The position numbers and the translations under genes are program-made. Under the pieces are notes generated by a model. That model worked only from the letters and a program-made list of their open reading frames with translations, did no database searches and was not told the origin of the DNA. Shown here piece after piece: positions 17,698-25,765 of a DNA stretch of 64,000 bases. Position 1 is the first letter of the stretch, and each line of letters opens with the position of its first letter. The DNA is from Billgrantia endophytica (GTDB lineage: Bacteria > Pseudomonadota > Gammaproteobacteria > Pseudomonadales > Halomonadaceae): the NCBI RefSeq assembly GCF_002879615.1, contig NZ_PNRF01000027.1, forward strand, positions 179,134 to 243,133, given 5' to 3'.

Positions 17698-19914
17698 ATG
17701 CCGACGTCACTTTCCCTATCGCTGCGGCGCCTGTGGACGCTCGACAAGTTTGCCTATAGCCTGCGGGTCTTCCTGGCCTTCAGCGGGGCGTTGTCGTTGA
17801 GCTGGACGCTGGGCGAGATCGCGTTGGTCATCCCGTTGTTCCTGGGCATCATCTCCAGCGCCCTGTCGGAGACCGACGACAGCTGGCAGGGGCGCCTGCA
17901 GGCGCTGCTGGTGACTCTGGCCTGCTTTGCCGTGGCCTCGCTCAGCGTGCAGTGGCTCTACCCTTGGCCGTGGCTGTTCGCCGCCGGCCTGGGTGGGGCC
18001 ACCTTCGTATTGATCATGCTCGGCGCCATCGGCCAGCGCTATGCCACCATCGCCTCGGGCACGCTGATCCTGTCGATCTACTCGATGATCAATATCGAGC
18101 ATCATGGCGGTGTACCCGACGTGAGGCCCTGGGAACAGCCGCTGCTGCTCCTGGCCGGGGCGGCCTGGTATGGGCTGATCTCGGTGATCTGGTGCGCGCT
18201 GTTCTCGCGCCAGCCGGTCAAGCAGAGCATGGCGCGGGTCTACAAGACGCTGGGCGAATACCTGATGCTCAAGTCGGCGCTGTTCGAGCCGCTGCGCGAG
18301 ATCGACACCAAGGCGCGGCGGCTGGCGTTGGCGCGCCAGAACGGCAAGGTGGTCGAGGCGCTCAACCAGGCCAAGGAGATGATCTTTCGGCGCCTCGAGG
18401 GCCAGCGCGGTGACCGCAAACTGAACCGCTACCTGCGTATCTATTTCATCGCCCAGGACATTCACGAGCGGGCCAGCTCGACCCACTACCCCTATGCCGC
18501 CCTGACCGAGGCGTTCTTCCACCACGATGTGCTATTTCGCTGCCAGCGGTTGCTCGATCAGCAGGGACTGGCCTGTCGGCGACTGGCCAAGGCGCTGCTG
18601 CTCAATCGCCCCTTCGATCATCGCCAGAGCGAGCAGGCATTGGAGGATCTGCGCGCCTCGATCGACAACCTGCGGGCCATGCGCAATCCCGAGTGGCGCA
18701 AGCTGCTTCACCCGCTCGAGGCGCTGGCCGACAACCTCACGACCCTCGAAGCGCAGCTGTCCAGCGCCCACACGCCGGACGCCGCTGAGCCACGCCGCGA
18801 CTCCAGCCTGTTCGACCGCTCGCCGAGCAGCCTCAAGGACGCTTGGGAGCGCATCCGCCTCAACCTGACACTGGGGTCGCCGACCTTTCGCCACGCCCTG
18901 CGCCTGCCGCTGGCACTGCTTGCCGGCTATGGCTTGCTGCAGTGGCTCGACCCCGAGCAGGGCTTCTGGATTCTGCTCACCACACTGTTCGTCTGTCGAC
19001 CCAACTTCGCCACCACGCGTCGCTTCCTGACCCAACGAATCGTGGGCACGGTAATCGGTCTGGTGGTCGGCTGGGCGTCGATCACCCTGTTTCCGCAGCC
19101 GCTGGTACAGAGTCTGATCGCGGTGGTCGCCGGGGTGGCGTTCTTCGCCAACCGCGAAAAGCACTACGTGATTGCCACGGCCGCGATCACCCTGCTGGTG
19201 TTGTGCAGCTTCAATCAGGTCGGCGACGGCTTCGACCTGATCTGGCCGCGGCTGTTCGATACCCTGATCGGCGCGTTGATTGCCGGGCTGGCGGTGTTCT
19301 TCATCCTGCCCGATTGGCAGGGGCGGCGCCTGCATCGCGAGGCGGCCAAGGTGCTGACCAACAGCCGCGGCTATCTCGACGAGATCATCCATCAGTACGA
19401 GGCTGGCAAGCAGGACGACCTGGCCTACCGGTTGGCGCGGCGCAACGCCCACAATGCCGATGCCGCGCTGTCGACGGTGCTGACCAACATGCTGCACGAG
19501 CCGGGTCACTACCGTAAGGCGGAAGCCGACGATGGCCTGCGCTTCCTGGTGCTGTCTCACACCCTGCTCAGCCACCTCTCGGCGCTGGGGGCCCATCGTC
19601 ACCACCTGGCCGACGACGAGGACGATGCCGCCCTGGTGCCGGTGGCGCGACAGATCGGCGCTACGCTGGGCGAGATCGCCGAGGCGTTGGACGCTCGCCG
19701 GCCGCTGAGGTCATTGGAGGCCGATGTGGAGGCACTGCTGACGAGGCTCGAGACACCAGCCGCTGCCGAGGACGATGGCCTGGCGCTGGTACCCTATCGA
19801 CCAATCCAGAGCCAGCTGCGTCTGATTGGCCAGCAACTGGCGCCCCTCGCCGAGGCCGCCAACCGGCTGGTGGTGCCGCGCAACGGGCGGGAAGAAGCGG
19901 TATTCGCCCCCTGA
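17698..19914 (+). CDS. yccS: YccS-type FUSC-family inner-membrane protein
   Basis: 738 residues. Two blocks of transmembrane helices (about residues 15-165 and 395-520), each followed by a long soluble helical domain, match the YccS/YhfK family. Visible parts are ALSETDDSWQGRLQALLVTL, GAIGQRYATIASGTLILSIY and the second-block motif LDPEQGFWILLTTLFVCRPN followed by GTVIGLVVGW. The family is related to aromatic-acid efflux and fusaric-acid resistance proteins, but its substrate is unsettled. It is divergent from the DUF3100 operon. Length is normal (E. coli YccS is about 717 residues). Confidence 0.88.
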   Translation: MPTSLSLSLRRLWTLDKFAYSLRVFLAFSGALSLSWTLGEIALVIPLFLGIISSALSETDDSWQGRLQALLVTLACFAVASLSVQWLYPWPWLFAAGLGGATFVLIMLGAIGQRYATIASGTLILSIYSMINIEHHGGVPDVRPWEQPLLLLAGAAWYGLISVIWCALFSRQPVKQSMARVYKTLGEYLMLKSALFEPLREIDTKARRLALARQNGKVVEALNQAKEMIFRRLEGQRGDRKLNRYLRIYFIAQDIHERASSTHYPYAALTEAFFHHDVLFRCQRLLDQQGLACRRLAKALLLNRPFDHRQSEQALEDLRASIDNLRAMRNPEWRKLLHPLEALADNLTTLEAQLSSAHTPDAAEPRRDSSLFDRSPSSLKDAWERIRLNLTLGSPTFRHALRLPLALLAGYGLLQWLDPEQGFWILLTTLFVCRPNFATTRRFLTQRIVGTVIGLVVGWASITLFPQPLVQSLIAVVAGVAFFANREKHYVIATAAITLLVLCSFNQVGDGFDLIWPRLFDTLIGALIAGLAVFFILPDWQGRRLHREAAKVLTNSRGYLDEIIHQYEAGKQDDLAYRLARRNAHNADAALSTVLTNMLHEPGHYRKAEADDGLRFLVLSHTLLSHLSALGAHRHHLADDEDDAALVPVARQIGATLGEIAEALDARRPLRSLEADVEALLTRLETPAAAEDDGLALVPYRPIQSQLRLIGQQLAPLAEAANRLVVPRNGREEAVFAP

Positions 19915-19938
19915 GCTGGGCCAGGATATTGCCTGCCT

Positions 19939-20170
19939 GGGCAACCCCGCGGTCGCGAGCTAAAGCTGGCTCCGACAGCTGTTTTTTCTACCCTGTTGGG
20001 CGCCCGGTTCGACGCTTCGACTCTGCGTTGCGAACTGCTTTTTCCACCCTGTTGGAGCGCTGCTCCGCATCGCGACTGGCGCCGCAGGCGCCTCGGCGGA
20101 AGCTGCCGTCGTGGCGATGATCACTTGCCCGGGCAACCCCGCGGTCGCGAGCTGACGCTGGCACCGACAA
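19939..20170 (+). repeat. REP-like intergenic repeat pair between yccS and recG
   Basis: The 307-base gap between yccS and recG has no gene. A 23-mer beginning GGGCAACCCCGCGGTCGCGA occurs exactly at 19939-19961 and 20131-20153. After it the copies stay alike (GCTAAAGCTGGCTCCGACA versus GCTGACGCTGGCACCGACA), and each ends in a T-run. Between them is another imperfect inverted repeat (GGAGCGCTGCTCC, GGCGCCGCAGGCGCC). The self-complementary parts resemble bacterial REP elements. Because both flanking genes end here (convergent), the hairpins may also help termination. Confidence 0.7.
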
Positions 20171-20222
20171 TCCGTTTTTTTGCGGCGGGCGGCCGTGCGG
20201 TCCAGCGCTTCATTCTTGCCTC

Positions 20223-22316
20223 TCACACCTGCCCGTAGCGGCCCGCCTGCTCGCCCAGCCAGCGGCGGATCAGCGGTTGGCTGGCCTCGGGGTGGGTGGC
20301 GAGCAGCGCCTCGGCCAGCGGCGAGACCCGCTCCAGCAGGTCGGCGTCGCGCTCGAGGTCGGCGATCTTCATCTGGGCCAGGCCGGTCTGGCGGGTGCCC
20401 AGCACTTCACCGGGGCCGCGCAGCTCCAGATCCTTCTCGGCGATGCGGAAACCGTCGGTTGTCTCGCGCATCACCGCCAGTCGCTCCCGGGAGTGGGCCG
20501 ACAGCGGGCCGTGGTAGAGCAGCACGCAGAAGCTCTCGGTGGAACCCCGCCCGACTCGACCGCGCAGCTGATGCAGCTGGGAGAGCCCCAGCCGCTCCGG
20601 GTTCTCGATGATCATCAGGCTGGCGTTGGGTACGTCGACCCCTACCTCGATCACCGTGGTGGCCACCAGCAGGTCCAGTTCGCCGGTCTTGAAGGCGTCC
20701 ATCACCGCGGCCTTCTCGCTGGCCTTCATGCGCCCGTGGACCAGACCGATGGCCAGTTCCGGCAGCGCCTCGGTGAGCTCGTCCCGGGTCGCCTCGGCGG
20801 CTTGGCACTGCAGCACCTCGGACTCCTCGATCAGCGTACAGACCCAGTAGGCCTGTCGCCCCTCGGCGCAGGCGTGACGAATGCGTGCCACCACCTCGGG
20901 GCGGCGATCGTCCGGTATCACCACGGTCTTCACCGGGGTGCGCCCCGGGGGCAGCTCGTCGATGACCGAGACGTCGAGATCGGCGTAGGCGCTCATGGCC
21001 AGGGTGCGGGGTATCGGCGTGGCGGTCATCACCAGTTGATGGGGCGTCAGGCCGCCGGCCTCGCCCTTCTCGCGCAGGGCCAGCCGCTGGTGGACGCCGA
21101 AGCGGTGTTGCTCGTCGACGATGGCCAGCCCCAGGCGCTGGAAGTGCACGTCACCCTGGAAGAGTGCGTGGGTGCCCACCACCATGCGTGCCCGGCCGTC
21201 GAGGATCGCTGCCTTGGTATCCAGGCGTGCCTTGCCCTTGAGCTTTCCCGAAAGCCATCCCACATCGATACCCAGGGGTTCGAACCAGGCGCGAAAGGTA
21301 CGATGGTGCTGCTCGGCCAGAATCTCGGTGGGCGCCATCATGGCGGCCTGGCAGCCGCCGGCGATGGCGGACAGTGCCGCCATCGCCGCCACCACCGTCT
21401 TGCCCGAGCCCACGTCGCCCTGCACCAGGCGCAGCATGGGCACTTCACGTGCCAGGTCGGCGCCGATCTCGTCGAGCACACGGCGCTGCGCGCCGGTCAG
21501 GGAGAAGGGCAGCTGGGTAAGGAAGCGCGCCTGCAGGCTGCGGCCGCTGGGCAGACGTGGCGCGCCGTCCTCCTGGATGCGCAGGCGCACCTCGCGCAGG
21601 CTGAGCTGGTGGGCCAGCAGTTCCTCCAGGGCCAGGCGTCGGCTTGCCGGATGACGGCCGCCGGCCAACTGCTCGGGGTCCGCTTCCGGCGGGGGCTGGT
21701 GCAGCACCTTCAGACAGTGGTGCAGCTCCGGCAGGCCGAAGCGTTCGCGCAGCGACTCGGGTATCCAGTCGGGCAGCGCATCGGGCGCGGCGTCGAGTCG
21801 CGCCAGGGCCTGCTCGATCAAGGCCCGCAGCCGTGTCTGATTGAGCCCCTCGGTGGTGGGGTAGATCGGCGTGAGATGATCTTCCACCGGGGGAACGTCT
21901 GCGCTCAACAGACGATACTCGGGATGGTAGATCTCCAGGCCGGTAGCGCCTGCCCGTGCCTCGCCAAAGCATCGAACCCGGGTGCCGGGAAGAAACTGCT
22001 GCTGTTGAGCCGGTGAAAAGTGAAAGAACCGCAGGCTGAGGATGCCCGAGCCATCTCGAAGCCGTACCAGCAGGCTGCGCCGCCGGCCGCGGACCACCTC
22101 GCTGGCCACCACCTCCCCTTCCACCACGGCCTCGTGTCCGGCACGCAGGGTGCCGACGGGTGTGATGCGGGTACGATCCTGGTAGCGCAGCGGCAGGTGG
22201 AAGAGCAGGTCGGCCACGCTTTCCACGCGCAGCCGGGCCAGTTTCAGCACCAGCGCTTCCCCGACTCCCTTCAGGGAGCTGACCGGCGCGTCAAGAGCGT
22301 TTATGTCAGCGCTCAT
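20223..22316 (-). CDS. recG: ATP-dependent DNA helicase RecG
   Basis: 697 residues, normal length. RecG remodels stalled replication forks and branched DNA. An N-terminal wedge/OB domain (about residues 10-230, with LLFHLPLRYQDRT) precedes the superfamily-2 helicase core: Walker A LVQGDVGSGKTVVAAMAAL (about 300), MMAPTEILAEQH, the DEAD-box-like DEQHRFGVHQR (about 400), LVMTATPIPRTLA and motif VI QLRGRVGRGSTESFC (about 590). Its start overlaps the oxyR stop by 4 bases, so it is co-transcribed with oxyR. Confidence 0.97.
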   Translation of the reverse strand: MSADINALDAPVSSLKGVGEALVLKLARLRVESVADLLFHLPLRYQDRTRITPVGTLRAGHEAVVEGEVVASEVVRGRRRSLLVRLRDGSGILSLRFFHFSPAQQQQFLPGTRVRCFGEARAGATGLEIYHPEYRLLSADVPPVEDHLTPIYPTTEGLNQTRLRALIEQALARLDAAPDALPDWIPESLRERFGLPELHHCLKVLHQPPPEADPEQLAGGRHPASRRLALEELLAHQLSLREVRLRIQEDGAPRLPSGRSLQARFLTQLPFSLTGAQRRVLDEIGADLAREVPMLRLVQGDVGSGKTVVAAMAALSAIAGGCQAAMMAPTEILAEQHHRTFRAWFEPLGIDVGWLSGKLKGKARLDTKAAILDGRARMVVGTHALFQGDVHFQRLGLAIVDEQHRFGVHQRLALREKGEAGGLTPHQLVMTATPIPRTLAMSAYADLDVSVIDELPPGRTPVKTVVIPDDRRPEVVARIRHACAEGRQAYWVCTLIEESEVLQCQAAEATRDELTEALPELAIGLVHGRMKASEKAAVMDAFKTGELDLLVATTVIEVGVDVPNASLMIIENPERLGLSQLHQLRGRVGRGSTESFCVLLYHGPLSAHSRERLAVMRETTDGFRIAEKDLELRGPGEVLGTRQTGLAQMKIADLERDADLLERVSPLAEALLATHPEASQPLIRRWLGEQAGRYGQV

Positions 22317-23233
22317 GCCGGCTCGGGAAGTGGCTCATGACACTTTTTGATGGCGTTGGTCACGGCGTCGATGGCGCGTGGGCGGGGGAAACTGGCTCGC
22401 CAGGCAATGGCCACGGTACGCGAGGGAGCCGGTTCGCCGAAGGGTCGGCTGGTGAGCAGGCCGGTTTCGTAGTGGACCGTGCCAATGGCCGAGCGGGGCA
22501 GTACCGTGATGCCGAGTTTCGAAGCCACCATATGACGGATGGTTTCCAGCGAGCCCCCCTCGGCCGTGAGCGTATTGTGGGGGCTGTTGAGCTTGTGGCT
22601 GATGGCAGGGCAGGCCTCGAGAATCTGGTCCCGGAAGCAATGCCCTTCGCCGAGCAGCAACAGGCGCTCGTCGAGCAGGTCCTCCTTGTCGATGTGGTCA
22701 CGCTTCGCCCAGGCGTGATCGGCGGGGATCAAGACCTCGAACGCTTCGTCGTAGAGCGGCTTGGTGACCACATCGGTCTCGGTGAAGGGCAGGGCAATGA
22801 TAATGGCATCGAGCTCGCCGCTTCTCAGCTTGCGCCGCAGGTTGGCGGTGAAGCCCTCCTCGATGTAGAGCGGCATCTGGGGGGCGCTGCGGGCCAGGGC
22901 GGGCACCAGGTGGGGGAACAGGTAGGGGCCGATGGTGTAGATGGCGCCGATGCGCAGGGGACTGGCCAGCTGATCCTTGCCGGCGTTGGCCAGTTCCTTG
23001 ATCACGCTGCTCTGCTCCAGCACGCGCTGGGCCTGCTCGACGATCTTCTCGCCCATGGGCGTTACCTGAACGGTGGACTTGGAGCGCTCGAACAGCGCGA
23101 CACCCAGTTCCTCCTCGAGCTTCTTCACCGCCACGGACAGCGTCGGCTGGGAGACGAAGCAGCGCTCGGCGGCACGTCCGAAATGACGTTCCTGGGCCAA
23201 GGTTACGATGTAGCGAAGTTCTGTTAGAGTCAT
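22313..23233 (-). CDS. oxyR: Hydrogen-peroxide-sensing regulator OxyR
   Basis: 306 residues, LysR family. The N-terminal HTH reads MTLTELRYIVTLAQERHFGR and AAERCFVSQPTLSVAVKKLE. The peroxide-sensing pair is visible in GEGHCFRDQILEACP, with two cysteines spaced as in OxyR Cys199 and Cys208, which form the regulatory disulfide. The protein activates catalase and peroxidase genes. The oxyR-recG overlap (ATGA) is the arrangement I recall from Pseudomonas. The following SDR gene is divergent, sharing an 81-base promoter region. Confidence 0.95.
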   Translation of the reverse strand: MTLTELRYIVTLAQERHFGRAAERCFVSQPTLSVAVKKLEEELGVALFERSKSTVQVTPMGEKIVEQAQRVLEQSSVIKELANAGKDQLASPLRIGAIYTIGPYLFPHLVPALARSAPQMPLYIEEGFTANLRRKLRSGELDAIIIALPFTETDVVTKPLYDEAFEVLIPADHAWAKRDHIDKEDLLDERLLLLGEGHCFRDQILEACPAISHKLNSPHNTLTAEGGSLETIRHMVASKLGITVLPRSAIGTVHYETGLLTSRPFGEPAPSRTVAIAWRASFPRPRAIDAVTNAIKKCHEPLPEPA

Positions 23234-23314
23234 GGTGGTGCCCTTCGGGCATCCTCTCGGACGATAGATGTGGGTTTTTCCAATAGGGACTTTTTATCAG
23301 GGGGCGAGAGAAAG

Positions 23315-24187
23315 GTGAAGAAGACAACACTGATTCTAGGTTGTGGCGACATCGGCATGGTGCTGGCTCGTGAGCTCATGGCAGCCGGCCATCGCGTCAT
23401 CGGTGCGCGGCGCAGCGTGTCGGCACTCGAAGGCAGCGGCATCGAGCCATTGCTGCTGGACCTCAGCGATGAGGCGGCCCTGGAAAAGCTGCCTGACGCC
23501 GATTTCGTAGTCTACACCCCCAGCGCCGACCGCTTCGAGGAAGCGGCCTACCGGGCTGCTTACCTGGATGGCCTCAAGGCCGTACTGAGCCTCTACGAAG
23601 GCCGCAAAAGCGCGCCGCAGCGTATCCTTTTCGTCTCGTCCACCAGCGTATACGGCCAGAAGGAAGGCGAGCTGGTCGACGAAGAAAGCCTGGCCGAAGC
23701 CGCGGGTTTCTCTGGGGTATTGATGCGCGAAGCCGAGCAGGCACTGCATGATAGCCCGATCCCCGGAACCGCGGTGCGTTTTTCCGGCATCTATGGCCCC
23801 GGTCGCGATCGCCTGATCCGCCAGGTCCTGGAGGGGCGTATCGCACCCACGGCGCCTCCCATGTACTCCAACCGTATCCATCGTGACGACTGCGCGGGTG
23901 TACTGGCTCATCTGATCGCCCGGAGTGAAGCGGGCCAGCCGCTGGAGACCCTCTATCTGGCCAGCGACTGTGCCCCCGAACCTCTCTACGACGTCATGTC
24001 CTGGATGGCGAAGCGGCTCAAGGTGGAGCCTACCGAAGTGATTCAGGCGCCGCTGCGCAAGCGGGCCAGCAAGCGTTGCGACAACACCCGCCTGCTGGAA
24101 ACCGGCTATACGTTCCGCTACCCCAGCTACCGTGACGGCTACACCCAGGTCATGAAGGAGGGCGGCTTCCTGCCCGAGCCGGTCTGA
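23315..24187 (+). CDS. NAD-dependent epimerase/dehydratase (YeeZ-like extended SDR)
   Basis: 290 residues from GTG 23315, preceded by GGGGCGAG; an in-frame GTG at 23270 would add 15 residues. The Rossmann motif TLILGCGDIGMVLARELMAAG at the very N-terminus supports the shorter start. LFVSSTSVYGQKEGELVDE near residue 110 gives the SDR Ser-Tyr pair, though the usual YxxxK appears changed. FSGIYGPGRDRLIRQVLEG and NRIHRDDCAGVLAHLI match atypical SDRs such as YeeZ. The substrate is unknown; nucleotide-sugar or quinone-related roles have been proposed for relatives. Confidence 0.82.
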   Translation: MKKTTLILGCGDIGMVLARELMAAGHRVIGARRSVSALEGSGIEPLLLDLSDEAALEKLPDADFVVYTPSADRFEEAAYRAAYLDGLKAVLSLYEGRKSAPQRILFVSSTSVYGQKEGELVDEESLAEAAGFSGVLMREAEQALHDSPIPGTAVRFSGIYGPGRDRLIRQVLEGRIAPTAPPMYSNRIHRDDCAGVLAHLIARSEAGQPLETLYLASDCAPEPLYDVMSWMAKRLKVEPTEVIQAPLRKRASKRCDNTRLLETGYTFRYPSYRDGYTQVMKEGGFLPEPV

Positions 24188-24203
24188 CGCTTTCCAGAAG
24201 GTA

Positions 24204-24704
24204 TTACAGCGCCCAGCGATAGCCGAGGCTCAGTATTTCGAAGCCATCGTTGGGCCGCTTGATGCCGCCGTTGGAGTAATGGGTCAGGCTGAGGGTCAGC
24301 TCTCCGTTGCCTGCCGGCAGACCCAGTGCGAGGCGATCCTGGAACTGGAAAGCGGTGGAAAGCTGCCGGTCCTCGACCCGGGTATTCAGGAAAAGGGCGG
24401 CGCCGATATTCCCCTCGACGAAGACCTGCCGGGCATGGGCGAACGTCCAGCGTAGTGCCGGGGTGAGCAGCCAGGCGGCGTTGCCGTCTTCCTCCCCACT
24501 GGAGAGAAGCAACAGGCCGGTTCCCAGGCGCAGGTCGAGCTGGGGGTGGACGCGTTCGAGCCCGATGACCCTATCCACCTCGATGCGCAGGGCGGCGGTG
24601 GATTCGCTGGTGGCGCCGGCAGCCAGATAGATATCGGCCATGCTCGGAAAGCTGGCCGTCAGCCCCGCCAGGGCAACGACGCCGGCCATGATGGTTGTCT
24701 TCAA
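24204..24704 (-). CDS. pagL: Lipid A 3-O-deacylase, PagL-like
   Basis: About 166 residues, starting at TTG 24704 (or ATG 24689), with a signal peptide KTTIMAGVVALAGLTASFPSMA. The mature part is built of alternating beta-strands, as in an 8-stranded outer-membrane barrel. Near the C-terminus LTLSLTHYSNGGIKRPNDGFE contains the His-x-Ser-Asn motif of PagL, where His and Ser (with Glu) are catalytic. The protein ends in an aromatic-rich strand (LSLGYRWAL). PagL removes the 3-linked acyl chain of lipid A. The gene is convergent with the SDR gene. Confidence 0.85.
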   Translation of the reverse strand: MKTTIMAGVVALAGLTASFPSMADIYLAAGATSESTAALRIEVDRVIGLERVHPQLDLRLGTGLLLLSSGEEDGNAAWLLTPALRWTFAHARQVFVEGNIGAALFLNTRVEDRQLSTAFQFQDRLALGLPAGNGELTLSLTHYSNGGIKRPNDGFEILSLGYRWAL

Positions 24705-24753
24705 TATTCCAGGCTCTCTAGTTGCCGGGGCACGATCGCCTGCGGCCTGGCCA

Positions 24754-25272
24754 TCAGGCTCCGCCTGATCGCGCCAGTGTGGTATAGCGGGCGGCACCGC
24801 TGCCATCCATGATGGATTGGATCAGCTCCAGCTTATTATAAGGCCACGCAAGATCGATGTCCGGTAAATCGAACGTTGCCAGTGAGTCGGCGCGGCGCAG
24901 CAGGGTGACGTGTGGCACGAAGCGCGCAGGGCGCCCAGGAAAGCCGCGGGCCTCGAGTCCATCCCATAGCGTGCGCTGGAGCGTCTCGAGCGGTGGGGCG
25001 GGGCGCTGGCTACCGATCCAGACGATACGGGGCCGCTGAAAACAGCTCCAGCTGTCGAGTCGCCAGCGCCCGGGTGCAACGCCCAGCGTGCTGACCCATT
25101 CGGCCAGCTCCACCGCACGCTTCTCGTCCACCTCGCCGAGGAAGGCCAGCGTCAGATGCAGCCTGTCGTCCGGCATGCGCCGTCCGCCGCAGCGGGCATG
25201 GGCGATATCGGCCAGCTCACCGAGCCGCGTACGCAGCTCGGGCGGCGGCACCAGCGCTAGAAACAGCCTCAT
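24754..25272 (-). CDS. thpR: RNA 2',3'-cyclic phosphodiesterase ThpR (LigT)
   Basis: 172 residues, the usual size. The two HxT/Sx motifs of the 2H phosphoesterase superfamily are visible as HLTLAFLGEV (about residue 41) and HVTLLRRA (about 127). The N-terminus MRLFLALVPPPELRTRL is typical. It opens 2',3'-cyclic phosphates in RNA and was first named for 2'-5' RNA ligation. The gene starts 13 bases after the ridA stop on the same strand. Confidence 0.92.
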   Translation of the reverse strand: MRLFLALVPPPELRTRLGELADIAHARCGGRRMPDDRLHLTLAFLGEVDEKRAVELAEWVSTLGVAPGRWRLDSWSCFQRPRIVWIGSQRPAPPLETLQRTLWDGLEARGFPGRPARFVPHVTLLRRADSLATFDLPDIDLAWPYNKLELIQSIMDGSGAARYTTLARSGGA

Positions 25273-25285
25273 ATAAGTGCCTGAA

Positions 25286-25675
25286 TCAATCGCCGATGAC
25301 CATGACCGCTTCCGCCTCGACCTGGCTTCCCTTGGGCAGCGCCTTCACCCCAACCGCGGCACGAGCCGGGAAGGGAGCGGTGAAGAACTCCTCCATCACC
25401 CTGTTGACGATGGCGAAGTTGTCCAGGTCCACCAGGTAGAGGTTGATCTTGACGATTTCGCCGAGGGAGCCGGCCGCTTCGTCGCAGACGGCCTTCAGGT
25501 TGGAGAATACCTGCCGGGCCTGGGCTTCGAAGTCGTCGGAGACCAGCTCCATGGTGGCCGGGTCCAGGGGAATCTGGCCCGACAGGTAGACGGTGTTGCC
25601 GGCCTTGATGGCCTGGGAATAAGGGCCGATGGCGGCGGGTGCCTTGTCGGTATTGATGACTGCCTTGTTGCTCAT
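25286..25675 (-). CDS. ridA: RidA-family enamine/imine deaminase
   Basis: 129 residues from ATG 25675, which follows AGGAGCC; an in-frame upstream extension has no support. RidA hydrolyses reactive 2-aminoacrylate-type enamines made by PLP enzymes. The sequence has [20 protein letters not shown] near the start, VVKINLYL-like [13 protein letters not shown] and the active-site arginine in [15 protein letters not shown] near residue 105. It lies 90 bases downstream of spoT, as I recall for other gammaproteobacteria. Confidence 0.95.
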   Translation of the reverse strand: MSNKAVINTDKAPAAIGPYSQAIKAGNTVYLSGQIPLDPATMELVSDDFEAQARQVFSNLKAVCDEAAGSLGEIVKINLYLVDLDNFAIVNRVMEEFFTAPFPARAAVGVKALPKGSQVEAEAVMVIGD

Positions 25676-25765
25676 GGATGGCTCCTTGTTGGGACGACCG
25701 AAACCGGTGTGGTCAACGAACACTGCCTGCCCGCCGCATCTGGCGGCGGACGGGCGGTAGTGGGA

